The notes beneath the pieces were generated by a model. The model was given only the letters and a program-made list of their open reading frames with translations, searched no databases and had not been told where the DNA came from. Positions 39,127 through 53,299 of a stretch of 64,000 bases of DNA are shown here, one piece after another. This DNA comes from Echiichthys vipera. Lineage: Eukaryota > Chordata > Actinopteri > Perciformes > Trachinidae. Every line of letters begins with the position of its first letter. Within the stretch, counting starts at the first letter, position 1. Location of the stretch: NCBI GenBank assembly GCA_963691815.1, contig OY829661.1:620001-684000 (forward strand), given 5' to 3'. The position numbers and the translations under genes are program-made.

Positions 39127-41376
39127 ACCAGGATCAACATTCTAAAACTTTAAATTAACATTCTACAACTATGATTTACCATTCCAATATTGTTACTTAA
39201 CATTCTAGAACTTTGCCTAACATTTTAGATTTGTGATTCAACATTCTAGATTTGTTACTTAACATTCTAGAACTTTGACTTAACATTCTAGAACTGTGAT
39301 TTAACATTCTAGAATTGTTACTTAACATTCTAGAACTTTGACTTAACCTTATAGAATCGTCATTTAACATTCTTGAACCGACATTGTCTGGAAACCAATT
39401 TCCCTTGATGACCTACCAAGATCATATTAATATGAACTCTAGTGAAAAGCATAATGCAGGATCAAAGTAATATGTTTGTGTGCACTTAACATACCAGGTG
39501 TGTGACTTAAAATTTGAGAATTGTAACTTAACATTCTATAACTTTGACTTAATATTCTAGAATTGGAATTTAACATTCTAGAACTTTGACTTAACATTCT
39601 ATAATTGTGATTTAACATTCTAGAACTTTGACTTAACATTCTAGAATTGTGATTTAACATTCTAGAACTTTGACTTAACATTCTAGAATTGTAAATTAAC
39701 ATTCTTGAACCGACATTGTCTGGAAACCAATGTCCCTTGATGACCTACCAAGATCATAATCATATGAACTCTAGTGAAAAGCATAATGCAGGATCAAAGT
39801 AATATGTATGTGTGCACTTAACATACTAGGTGTGTGACTTAAAATTTGAGAATTGTAACTTAACATTTTAGAACTTTAACTTAACATTCTATAATTGTGA
39901 TTTAAAATTCTATAACTTTGACTTAACATTCTAGAACTGTGACTTACATTCTAGAACTTTGACTTAACCTTCTAGAATTGTCATTTAACATTCTTGAACC
40001 GACATTGTCTGGAAACCAATGTCCCTTGATGACCTACCAAGATCATATTAAGATGAACTCTAGTGAAAAGCATAATGCAGGATCAGAGTAATATGTACGT
40101 GTGCACTTAACATACCAGGTGTGTGACTTAAATTTTGAGAATTGTAACTTAACATTCTAGAACATTGACTTAACATTCTAGAACTTTGACTAAACATTCT
40201 AGAACTTTTATTTAACATTCTGTAGTTGTTACTTTACATTCTAGAACTTTAACTTAAAATTCTATAACTTTGACTTAACATTCTAGAAATGTGACTTACA
40301 TTCTAGAACTTTAACTTAACATTCTAGAATTGTGATTTAACATTCTAGAACTTTGACTTAACATTCTAGAACTGTGAATTTACATTCCTGAACTGACCTT
40401 CTCTGGAAACCCATGTCCCATGATGTCCTCCCAAGATCAGATTAATATGAACTCTAGTGAATAGCATAATGCAGGATCATTAGAATTTGTTAATGTGCAC
40501 TTAACATACTAGGTATGTTACTTGAACTATGACTCAACATTCTAAAACTTTAAATTAACATTCTTGAACTATGATTTACCATTCCAACATTGTTACTTAA
40601 CATTCTAGAACTGTGATTTAACATTCTAGAATTGTTACTTAACATTCTAGAACTTTGCCTTAACATTCTAGAATTGTAACTTAACATTCTACAACTTTGA
40701 CTTAACATTCTAGACCTGTGATTTAACATTCTAGAATTGTGACTTAACATTCTAGAATTTTGACTTAACATTCTAGAACTGTTATTTAACATGCTTGAAT
40801 TGTTACTTAAAATTCTAGAACTTTGGCTTAACATTCTAAAACTGTAAATTAACATTCTAGATGAAACTTAACATTCTAGAACATTGACTTAACATTCTAG
40901 AACTTTGACTTAAATTCTAGAACTTTTATTTAACATTCTGTAGTTGTTACTTTACATTCTAGAACTTTAACTTAAAATTCTATAACTTTGACTTAACATT
41001 CTAGAAATGTGACTTACATTCTAGAACTTTGACTTAACCTTCTAGAATTGTCATTTAACATTCTTGAACCGACATTGTCTGGAAACCAATTTCCCTTGAT
41101 GACCTACCAAGATCATATTAATATGAACTCTAGTGAAAAGCATAATGCAGGATCAAAGTAATATGTTTGTGTGCACTTAACATACCAGGTGTGTGACTTA
41201 AAATTTGAGAATTGTAACTTAACATTCTATAACTTTGACTTAACATTCTAGAATTGTGAATTAACATTTCTGAACTGACCTTCTCTGGAAACCCATGTCC
41301 CATGATGTCCTCCCAAGATCAGATTAATATGAACTCTAGTGAATAGCATAATGCAGGATCATTAGAATATGTTAAT

Positions 41377-41568
41377 TAACTGCTCGGGGCGCTGGTCACA
41401 TGCAGCCCCCTCGCTCTAACATCTCTCCCTAATTGCATGTATAGGCCCTGTTTGTGCATGTGTGTATTTCGGGCCTGTGTGTGTATTTATGTATAATAAT
41501 AAGAGTGAAAAAATTCAATTTCCCCGTGCGGGATAAATAAAGTAATTCTTCTTCTTCTTCTTCTTAAT
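41377..41568 (+). mobile_element. 192-bp retroelement 3'-end fragment inserted in a B spacer (copy 1)
   Basis: A B spacer beginning at 41272 is interrupted after ATATGTTAAT and resumes with AATGTGCACTTAAC. The inserted sequence is GC-richer than the array, begins TAACTGCTCGGGGCGCTGG, contains GGCCTGTGTGTGTATTT, and ends with GGATAAATAAAGTAATTC and a (TTC)n tail at 41546-41563. An AATAAA signal lies at 41536-41541. TTAAT on both sides (41372-41376 and 41564-41568) is a possible short target duplication, though partly ambiguous. A 5'-truncated non-LTR element with a microsatellite tail (L2/CR1-like clades often end this way) or a SINE end fits best. From memory it resembles teleost repeats. No open reading frame is present. 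Confidence 0.75.
41546..41563 (+). repeat. (TTC)n tail of the inserted fragment
   Basis: Six TTC units directly follow AAAGTAA downstream of the AATAAA signal, as expected for the 3' tail of a non-LTR element that ends in a simple repeat. The same tract is at 55480-55497 with the same length, although microsatellites of this kind usually change length quickly. Confidence 0.85.
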
Positions 41569-43724
41569 GTGCACTTAACATACTAGGTATCTGACTTGAA
41601 CCAGGATCAACATTCTAAAACTTTAAATTAACATTCTAGAACTATGATTTACCATTCCAATATTGTTACTTAACATTCTAGAACTTTGCCTAACATTTTA
41701 GATTTGTGATTGAGCATTCTAGAATTGTTACTTAACATTCTAGAACTTTGACTTAACATTCTAGAACTTTGACTTAACATTCTAGAACTTTAACTTAACA
41801 TGTATTACTGTGAATTAACATTCTAGAATTGTTACTTAACATTCTAGAACTTTAACTTAACATTCTATAACTTTGACCTAACATTCTAGACTGTGACTTA
41901 CATTCTAGAACTTTGACTTAACCTTCTAGAATTGTCATTTAACATTCTTGAACCGACATTGTCTGGAAACCAATGTCCCTTGATGACCTACCAAGATCAT
42001 ATTAATATGAACTCTAGTGAAAAGCAAAATGCAGGATCAAAGTAATATGTTTGTGTTCTCTTAACATACCAGGTGTGTGACTTAAAATTTGAGAATTGTA
42101 ACTTAACATTCTATTACTTTGACTTAACATTCTAGAATTGTGATTTAACATTCTAGTACTTTGACTTAACATTCTAGAATTGTAAATTAACATTCTTGAA
42201 CCGACATTGTCTGGAAACAAATGTCCCTTGATGACCTACCAAGATCATATCCATATGAACTCTAGTGAAAAGCATAATGCAGGATCAGAGTAATATGTAC
42301 GTGTGCACTTAACATACCAGGTGTGTGACTTAAATTTTGAGAATTGTAATTTAACATTCTAGAACATTGACTTAACATTCTAGAACTTTGACTAAACATT
42401 CTAGAACTTTTATTTAACATTCTGTAGTTGTTACTTTACATTCTAGAACTTTAACTTAAAATTCTATAACTTTGACTTAACATTCTAGAAATGTGACTTA
42501 CATTCTAGAACTTTGACTTTACATTCTAGAACTGTGAATTAACATTCCTGAACTGACCTTCTCTGGAAACCCATGTCCCATGATGTCCTCCCAAGATCAG
42601 ATTAATATGAACTCTAGTGAATAGCATAAAGCAGGATCATTAGAATATGTTAATGTGCACTTAACATACTAGGTATGTTACTTGAACTATGACTCAACAT
42701 TCTAAAACTTAAAATTAACATTCTTGAACTATGATTTACCATTCCAATATTGTTACTTAACATTCTAGAACTGTGATTTAACATTCTAGAATTGTTACTT
42801 AACATTCTAGAACTTTGACTTAACATGCTAGAATTGTTACTTAACATTCTAGAATTTTGACTTAACATTCTAGAACTGTTATTTAACATGCTTGAATTGT
42901 TACTTAACATTCTAGAACTTTGGCTTAACATTCTAAAACTGTAAATTAACATTCTAGATGAAACTTAACATTTTAGAACTTTGACTAAACATTCTAGAAT
43001 TGTGACTTATATTCTAGAACTTTTATTTAACATTCTGTAGTTGTTACTTTACATTCTAGAACTTTAACTTAAAATTCTATAACTTTGACTTAACATTCTA
43101 GAAATGTGACTTACATTCTAGAACTTTGACTTAACCTTCTAGAATTGTCATTTAACATTCTTGAACCGACATTGTCTGGAAACCAATTTCCCTTGATGAC
43201 CTACCAAGATCATATTAATATGAACTCTAGTGAAAAGCATAATGCAGGATCAAAGTAATATGTTTGTGTGCACTTAACATACCAGGTGTGTGACTTAAAA
43301 TTTGAGAGTTGTAACTTAACATTCTATAACTTTGACTTAACATTCTAGAATTGGGATTTAACATTCTAGAACTTTGACTTAACATTCTATAATTGTGATT
43401 TAACATTCTAGAACTTTGACTTAACATTCTAGAATTGTGATTTAACATTCTAGAACTTTGACTTAACATTCTAGAATTGTAAATTAACACTCTTGAACCG
43501 ACATTGTCTGGAAACCAATGTCCCTTGATGACCTACCAAGATCATAATCATATGAACTCTAGTGAAAAGCATAATGCAGGATCAAAGTAATATGTATGTG
43601 TGCACTTAACATACTAGGTGTGTGACTTAAAATTTGAGAATTGTAACTTAACATTTTAGAACTTTGACTTAACATTCTATAATTGTGATTTAAAATTCTA
43701 TAACTTTGACTTAACATTCTAGAA

Positions 43725-44484
43725 ATGTGACTTACGTTCTAGAAATGTGACTTACATTCTAGAACTTTGACTTAACCTTCTATAATTGTCATTTAACATT
43801 CTATAACTTTGACTTAAAATTCTAGAACTGTGAATTAACATTCCTGAACTGACCTTCTCTGGAAACCCATGTCCCATGATGTCCTCCCAAGATCAGATTA
43901 ATATGAACTCTAGTGAATAGCATAATGCAGGATCATTAGAATATGTTAAAGTGCACTTAACATACTAGGTATGTGACTTGAACTATGACTCAACATTCTA
44001 AAACTTTAAATTAACATTCTTGAACTATGATTTACCATTCCAATATTGTTACTTAACATTCTAGAACTTTGACTTAACATTCTAGAACTTTGACTAAACA
44101 TTCTAGAACTTTGACTTAACATTCTAGAACTGTGATTTAACATTCTAGAATTGTTACTTAACATTCTAGAACTTTGACTTAACCTTATAGAATTGTCATT
44201 TAACATTCTTGAACCGACATTGTCTGGAAACCAATGTCCCTTGATGACCTACCAAGATCTAATTAATATGAACTCTAGTGAAAAGCATAATGCAGGATCA
44301 AAGTAATATGTTTGTGTGCACTTAACATACCAGGTGTGTGACTTAAAATTTTAGAATTGTAACTTAACATTCTATTACTTTGACTTAACATTCTAGAATT
44401 GTGATTTAACATTCTAGAACTTTGACTTAACATTCTAGAATTGTAAATTAACATTCTTGAACCGACATTGTCTGGAAACCAATG
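43725..44484. repeat. Junction satellite between the two 13.17-kb copies
   Basis: About 760 bp of ordinary array sit between the copies, with spacers at 43846 (B), 44211 (A) and 44459 (A). It matches neither the sequence upstream of copy 1 nor the sequence downstream of copy 2. It starts with a doubled monomer, GAAATGTGACTTACGTTC then GAAATGTGACTTACATTC. The duplication is therefore not a simple head-to-tail copy of one 13.9-kb block. Confidence 0.8.
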
Positions 44485-47400
44485 TCCCTTGATGACCTAC
44501 CAAGATCATATTAATATGAACTCTAGTGAAAAGCATAATGCAGGATCAAAGTAATATGTTTGTGTGCACTTAACATACCAGGTGTGTGACTTAAAATTTG
44601 AGAATTGTAACTTAACATTCTATAACTTTGACTTAATATTCTAGAATTGGGATTTAACATTCTAGAACTTTGACTTAACATTCTATAATTGTGATTTAAC
44701 ATTCTAGAACTTTGACTTAACATTCTATAATTGTGATTTAATATTCTAGAACTTTGACTTAACATTCTAGAATTGTAAATTAACATTCTTGAACCGACAT
44801 TATCTTGAAACCAATGTCCCTTGATGACCTACCAAGATCATAATCATATGAACTCTAGTGAAAAGCATAATGCAGGATCAAAGTAATATGTATGTGTGCA
44901 CTTAACATACCAGGTGTGTGACTTAAAATTTGAGAATTGTAACTTAACATTCTAGAACTTTGACTTAACATTCTATAATTGTGATTTAACATTCTATAAC
45001 TTTGACTTAACATTCTAGAACTGTGAATTAACATTTCTGAACTGACCTTCTCTGGAAACCCATGTCCCATGATGTCCTCCCAAGATCAGATTAATATGAA
45101 CTCTAGTGAATAGCATAATGCAGGATCATTAGAATATGTTAATGTGCAATTAACGTACTAGGTATGTGACTTGAACTATGACTCAACATTCTAAAACTTT
45201 AAATTAACATTCTTGAACTATGATTTACCATTCCAATATTGTTACTTAACATTCTAGAACTTTGACTTAACATTCTAGAACTTTGACTAAACATTCTAGA
45301 ACTTTGACTTAACATTCTAGAACTGTGATTTAACATTCTGGAATTGTTACTTAACATTCTAGAACTTTGACTTAACCTTATAGAATTGTCATTTAACATT
45401 CTTGAACCGACATTGTCTGGAAACCAATGTCCCTTGATGACCTACCAAGATCATATTAAGATGAACTCTAGTAAAAAGCATAATGCAGGATCAAAGTAAT
45501 ATGTTCGTGTTTACTTAACATACCAGGTGTGTGACTTAAAATTTGAAAATTGTAACTTAACATTCTAGAACTTTGACTTAACATTCTAGAATTGTGATTT
45601 AACATTCTAGAACTTTGACTTAACATTCTAGAACTGTGAATTAACATTCCTGAACTGACCTTCTCTGGAAACCCATGTCCCATGATGTCCTCCCAAGATC
45701 AGATTGATATGAACTCTAGTGAATAGCATAATGCAGGATCATTAGAATATGTTAATGTGCACTTAACATACTAGGTATGTGACTTGAACTATGACTCAAC
45801 ATTCTACAACTTTAAATTAACATTCTTGAACTATGATTTACCATTCCAATATTGTTACTTAACATTCTATAACTTTGACTTAACATTCTAGAACTTTGAC
45901 TAAACATTCTAGAACTTTGACTTAACATTCTAAAACTTTAAATTAACATTCTTGAACTATGATTTACCATTCCAATATTGTTACTTAACATTCTAGAACT
46001 TTGACTTAACATTCTAGAACTTTGACTAAACATTCTAGAACTTTGACTTAACATTCTAGAACTGTGATTTAACATTCTAGAATTGTTACTTAACATTCTA
46101 GAACTTTGACTTAACCTTATAGAATTGTCATTTAACATTCTTGAACCGACATTGTCTGGAAACCAATGTCCCTTGATGACCTACCAAGATCATATTAATA
46201 TGAACTCCCGTGAAAAGCATAATGCAGGATCTAAGTAATATGTTTGTGTGCACTTAACATACCAGGTGTGTGACTTAAAATTTGAGAATTGTAACTTAAC
46301 ATTCTATAACTTTGACTTAACATTCTAGAATTGTGAATTAACATTTCTGAACTGACCTTCTCTGGAAACCCATGTCCCATGATGTCCTCCCAAGATCAGA
46401 TTAATATGAACTCTAGTGAATAGCATAATGCAGGATCATTAGAATATGTTAATGTGCATTTAACATTCTAGGTATGTGACTTGAACCAGGATCAACATTC
46501 TAAAACTTTAAATTAACATTCTAAAACTATGATTTACCATTCCAATATTGTTACTTAACATTCTAGAACTTTGCATAACATTTTAGATTTGTGATTCAAC
46601 ATTCTAGAATTGTTACTTAACATTCTAGAACTTTGACTTAACATTCTAGAACTGTGAATTAACATTCTAGAATCGTTACTTAACATTCTAGAACTTTAAC
46701 TTAACATTCTATAACTTTGACTTAACATTCTAGAACTGTGAATTAACATTCCTGAACTGACCTTCTCTGGAAACCCATGTCCCATGATGTCCTCCCAAGA
46801 TCAGATTAATATGAACTCTAGTGAATAGCATAATGCAGGATCATTAGAATATGTTAATGTGCACTTAACATACTAGGTATGTGACTTGAACCAGGATCAA
46901 TATTCTAAAACTTTAAATTAACATTCTAGAACTATGATTTACCATTCCAATATTGTTTCTTAACATTCTAGAACTTTGCCTAACATTTTAGATTTGTGAT
47001 TCAACATTCTAGAATTGTTACTTAACATTCTAGAACTTTGACTTAACATTCTAGAACTGTGATTTAACATTCTAGAATTGTTACTTAACATTCTAGAACT
47101 TTGACTTAACCTTATAGAATCGTCATTTAACATTCTTGAACCGACATTGTCTGGAAACCAATTTCCCTTGATGACCTACCAAGATCATATTAAAATGAAC
47201 TCTAGTGAAAAGCATAATGCAGGATCAAAGTAATATGTTTGTGTGCACTTAACATACCAGGTGTGTGACTTAAAATTTGAGAATTGTAACTTAACATTCT
47301 ATAACTTTGACTTAATATTCTAGAATTGGGATTTAACATTCTAGAACTTTGACTTACAATTCTATAATTGTGATTTAACATTCTAGAACTTTGACTTAAC

Positions 47401-50400
47401 ATTCTATAATTGTGAATTAACATTCCTGAACTTTGACTTAACATTTTAGAATTGTAGATTAACATTCTTGAACCGACATTGTCTGGAAACCAATGTCCCT
47501 TGATGACCTACCAAGATCATAATCATATGAACTCTAGTGAAAAGCATAATGCAGGATCAAAGTAATATGTATGTGTGCACTTAACATACCAGGTGTGTGA
47601 CTTAAAATTTGAGAATTGTAACTTAACATTCTAGAACTTTGACTTAACATTCTATAATTGTGATTTAACATTCTATAATTTTGACTTTACATTCTAGAAC
47701 TGTGAATTAACATTTCTGAACTGACCTTCTCTGGAAACCCATGTCCCATGATGTCCTCCCAAGATCAGATTAATATGAACTCTAGTGAATAGCATAATGC
47801 AGGATCATTAGAATATGTTAATGTGCACTTAACGTACTAGGTATGTGACTTGAACTATGACTCAACATTCTAAAACTTTAAATTAACATTCTTGAACTAT
47901 GATTTACCATTCCAATATTGTTACTTAACATTCTAGAACTTTGACTTAACATTCTAGAACTTTGACTAAACATTCTAGAACTTTGACTTAACATTCTAGA
48001 ACTGTGATTTAACATTCTAGAATTGTTACTTAACATTCTAGAACTTTGACTTAACCTTATAGAATTGTCATTTAACATTCTTGAACCGACATTGTCTGGA
48101 AACCAATGTCCCTTGATGACCTACCAAGATCATATTAAGATGAACTCTAGTAAAAAGCATAATGCAGGATAAAAGTAATATGTTCGTGTTTACTTAACAT
48201 ACCAGGTGTGTGACTTAAAATTTGAAAATTGTAACTTAACATTCTAGAACTTTGACTTAACATTCTAGAACTGTGAATTAACATTCCTGAACTGACCTTC
48301 TCTGGAAACCCATGTCCCATGATGTCCTCCCAAGATCAGATTGATATGAACTCTAGTGAATAGCATAATGCAGGATCATTAGAATATGTTAATGTGCACT
48401 TAACATACTAGGTATGTGACTTGAACCAGGATCAACATTCTAAAACTTTAAATTAACATTCTAAAACTATGATTTACCATTCCAATATTGTTACTTAACA
48501 TTCTAGAACTTTGCATAACATTTTAGATTTGTGATTCAACATTCTAGAATTGTTACTTAACATTCTAGAACTTTGACTTAACATTCTAGAACTGTGAATT
48601 AACATTCTAGAATCGTTACTTAACATTCTAGAACTTTAACTTAACATTCTATAACTTTGACTTAACATTCTAGAACTGTGAATTAACATTCCTGAACTGA
48701 CCTTCTCTGGAAACCCATGTCCCATGATGTCCTCCCAAGATCAGATTAATATGAACTCTAGTGAATAGCATAATGCAGGATCATTAGAATATGTTAATGT
48801 GCACTTAACATACTAGGTATGTGACTTGAACCAGGATCAACATTCTAAAACTTTAAATTAACATTCTAGAACTATGATTTACCATTCCAATATTGTTACT
48901 TAACATTCTAGAACTTTGCCTAACATTTTAGATTTGTGATTCAATTTTCTAGAATTGTTACTTAACATTCTAGAACTTTGACTTAACATTCTAGAACTTT
49001 GACTTAACCTTATAGAATTGTCATTTAACATTCTTGAACCGACATTGTCTGGAAACCAATGTCCCTTGATGACCTACCAAGATCATATTAAGATGAACTC
49101 TAGTAAAAAGCATAATGCAGGATCAAAGTAATATGTTCGTGTTTACTTAACATACCAGGTGTGTGACTTAAAATTTGAAAATTGTAACTTAACATTCTAG
49201 AACTTTGACTTAACATTCTAGAATTGTGATTTAACATTCTAGAACTTTGACTTAACATTCTAGAACTGTGAATTAACATTCCTGAACTGACCTTCTCTGG
49301 AAACCCATGTCCCATGATGTCCTCCCAAGATTAGATTGATATGAACTCTAGTGAATAGCATAATGCAGGATCATTAGAATATGTTAATGTGCACTTAACA
49401 TACTAGGTATGTGACTTGAACTATGACTCAACATTCTACAACTTTAAATTAACATTCTTGAACTATGATTTACCATTCCAATATTGTTACTTAACATTCT
49501 ATAACTTTGACTTAACATTCTAGAACTTTGACTAAACATTCTAGAACTTTGACTTAACATTCTAAAACTTTAAATTAACATTCTTGAACTATGATTTACC
49601 ATTCCAATATTGTTACTTAACATTCTAGAACTTTGACTTAACATTCTAGAACTTTGACTAAACATTCTAGAACTTTGACTTAACATTCTGGAACTGTGAT
49701 TTAACATTCTAGAATTGTTACTTAACATTCTAGAACTTTGACTTAACCTCATAGAATTGTCATTTAACATTCTTGAACCGACATTGTCTGGAAACCAATG
49801 TCCCTTGATGACCTACCAAGATCATATTAATATGAACTCTAGTGAATAGCATAATGCAGGATCATTAGAATATGTTAATGTGCACTTAACATACTAGGTA
49901 TGTGACTTGAACCAGGATCAACATTCTAAAACTTTAAATTAACATTCTAGAACTATGATTTACCATTCCAATATTGTTACTTAACATTCTAGAACTTTGC
50001 CTAACATTTTAGATTTGTGATTCAATTTTCTAGAATTGTTACTTAACATTCTAGAACTTTGACTTAACATTCTAGAACTTTGACTTAACCTTATAGAATT
50101 GTCATTTAACATTCTTGAACCGACATTGTCTGGAAACCAATGTCCCTTGATGACCTATCAAGATCATATTAAGATGAACTCTAGTAAAAAGCATAATGCA
50201 GGATCAAAGTAATATGTTCTGGTTTACTTAACATACCAGGTGTGTGACTTAAAATTTGAAAATTGTAACTTAACATTCTAGAACTTTGACTTAACATTCT
50301 AGAATTGTGATTTAACATTCTAGAACTTTGACTTAACATTCTAGAACTGTGAATTAACATTCCTGAACTGACCTTCTCTGGAAACCCATGTCCCATGATG

Positions 50401-53299
50401 TCCTCCCAAGATCAGATTGATATGAACTCTAGTGAATAGCATAATGCAGGATCATTAGAATATGTTAATGTGCACTTAACATACTAGGTATGTGACTTGA
50501 ACTATGACTCAACATTCTACAACTTTAAATTAACATTCTTGAACTATGATTTACCATTCCAATATTGTTACTTAACATTCTATAACTTTGACTTAACATT
50601 CTAGAACTTTGACTAAACATTCTAGAACTTTGACTTAACATTCTAAAACTTTAAATTAACATTCTTGAACTATGATTTACCATTCCAATATTGTTACTTA
50701 ACATTCTAGAACTTTGACTTAACATTCTAGAACTTTGACTAAACATTCTAGAACTTTGACTTAACATTCTAGAACTGTGATTTAACATTCTAGAATTGTT
50801 ACTTAACATTCTAGAACTTTGACTTAACCTCATAGAATTGTCATTTAACATTCTTGAACCGACATTGTCTGGAAACCAATGTCCCTTGATGACCTACCAA
50901 GATCATATTAATATGAACTCTAGTGAATAGCATAATGCAGGATCATTAGAATATGTTAATGTGCACTTAACATACTAGGTATGTGACTTGAACCAGGATC
51001 AACATTCTAAAACTTTAAATTAACATTCTAGAACTATGATTTACCATTCCAATATTGTTACTTAACATTCTAGAACTTTGCCTAACATTTTAGATTTGTG
51101 ATTCAACATTCTAGAATTGTTACTTAACATTCTAGAACTTTGACTTAACATTCTAGAACTGTGATTTAACATTCTAGAATTGTTACTTAACATTCTAGAA
51201 CTTTGACTTAACCTTATAGAATCGTCATTTAACATTCTTGAACCGACATTGTCTGGAAACCAATTTCCCTTGATGACCTACCAAGATCATATTAATATGA
51301 ACTCTAGTGAAAAGCATAATGCAGGATCAAAGTAATATGTTTGTGTGCACTTAACATACCAGGTGTGTGACTTAAAATTTGAGAATTGTAACTTAACATT
51401 CTATAACTTTGACTTAATATTCTAGAATTGTGATTTAACATTCTAGAACTTTGACTTAACATTCTATAATTGTGATTTAACATTCTAGAACTTTGACTTA
51501 ACATTCTATAATTGTGATTTAACATTCTAGAACTTTAACTTAACATTCTAGAATTGTAAATTAACATTCTTGAACCGACATTGTCTGGAAACCAATGTCC
51601 CTTGATGACCTACCAAGATCATAATCATATGAACTCTAGTGAAAAGCATAATGCAGGATCAAAGTAATATGTATGTGTGCACTTAACATACCAGGTGTGT
51701 GACTTAAAATTTGAGAATTGTAACTTAACATTCTAGAACTTTGACTTAACATTCTATAATTGTGATTTAACATTCTATAACTTTGACTTAACATTCTAGA
51801 ACTGTGAATTAACATTTCTGAACTGACCTTCTCTGGAAACCCATGTCCCATGATGTCCTCCCAAGATCAGATTAATATGAACTCTAGTGAATAGCATAAT
51901 GCAGGATCATTAGAATATGTTAATGTGCACTTAACGTACTAGGTATGTGACTTGAACTATGACTCAACATTCTAAAACTTTAAATTAACATTCTTGAACT
52001 ATGATTTACCATTCCAATATTGTTACTTAACATTCTAGAACTTTGACTTAACATTCTAGAACTTTGACTAAACATTCTAGAACTTTGACTTAACATTCTA
52101 GAACTGTGATTTAACATTCTAGAATTGTTACTTAACATTCTAGAACTTTGACTTAACCTTATAGAATTGTCATTTAACATTCTTGAACCGACATTGTCTG
52201 GAAACCAATGTCCCTTGATGACCTACCAAGATCATATTAAGATGAACTCTAGTAAAAAGCATAATGCAGGATCAAAGTAATATGTTCGTGTTTACTTAAC
52301 ATACCAGGTGTGTGACCTAAAATTTGAAAATTGTAACTTAACATTCTAGAACTTTGACTTAACATTCTAGAATTGTGATTTAACATTCTAGAACTTTGAC
52401 TTAACATTCTAGAACTGTGAATTCACATTCCTGAACTGACCTTCTCTGGAAACCCATGTCCCATGATGTCCTCCCAAGATTAGATTGATATGAACTCTAG
52501 TGAATAGCATAATGCAGGATCATTAGAATATGTTAATGTGCACTTAACATACTAGGTATGTGACTTGAACTATGACTCAACATTCTACAACTTTAAATTA
52601 ACATTCTTGAACTATGATTTACCATTCCAATATTGTTACTTAACATTCTATAACTTTGACTTAACATTCTAGAACTTTGACTAAACATTCTAGAACTTTG
52701 ACTTAACATTCTAAAACTTTAAATTAACATTCTTGAACTATGATTTACCATTCCAATATTGTTACTTAACATTCTAGAACTTTGACTTAAAATTCTAGAA
52801 CTTTGACTAAACATTCTAGAACTTTGACTTAACATTCTAGAACTGTGATTTAACATTCTAGAATTGTTACTTAACATTCTAGAACTTTGACTTAACCTTA
52901 TAGAATTGTCATTTAACATTCTTGAACCGACATTGTCTGGAAACCAATGTCCCTTGATGACCTACCAAGATCATATTAATATGAACTCTAGTGAATAGCA
53001 TAATGCAGGATCATTAAGAATATGTTAATGTGCACTTAACATACTAGGTATGTGACTTGAACCAGGATCAACATTCTAAAACTTTAAATTAACATTCTAC
53101 AACTATGATTTACCATTCCAATATTGTTACTTAACATTCTAGAACTTTGCCTAACATTTTAGATTTGTGATTCAACATTCTAGATTTGTTACTTAACATT
53201 CTAGAACTTTGACTTAACATTCTAGAACTGTGATTTAACATTCTAGAATTGTTACTTAACATTCTAGAACTTTGACTTAACCTTATAGAATCGTCATTT

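Larger units (their letters stand above)
30551..43724. repeat. 13.17-kb near-identical segment, copy 1
   Basis: This segment recurs at an offset of 13,934 bp (44485-57658). Every spacer and every private variant I compared is preserved, including GAACTCCCGTGAAAAGC at 32269, CAGGATAAAAG at 34232, CAATTTTCTAG at 35009, GTGACCTAAAATTTG at 38377 and the retroelement fragment at 41377. The only substitution I noticed is ACTGACCTTC at 42551 against ACTGACTTTC at 56485. The left edge is fixed by AATTTCCC at 30550 against AATGTCCC at 44484. The right edge is where TAGAAATGTGAC at 43722 differs from TAGAACTGTGAC at 57655. Confidence 0.95.

Noticed and set aside
41372..41568. piggyBac-type insertion, because TTAA occurs at the edges of the 192-bp insert
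   Set aside because: TTAA is abundant in the array (each monomer has it), the insert shows no terminal inverted repeats, and it ends in AATAAA plus a TTC simple repeat, which fits a retroelement 3' end better.
41377..41568. Gene or exon in the GC-richer insert
   Set aside because: At 192 bp with stops in all frames by eye, a polyadenylation-type signal and a microsatellite tail, it looks like a truncated 3' untranslated end. The exact duplicate at +13,934 is explained by block duplication.
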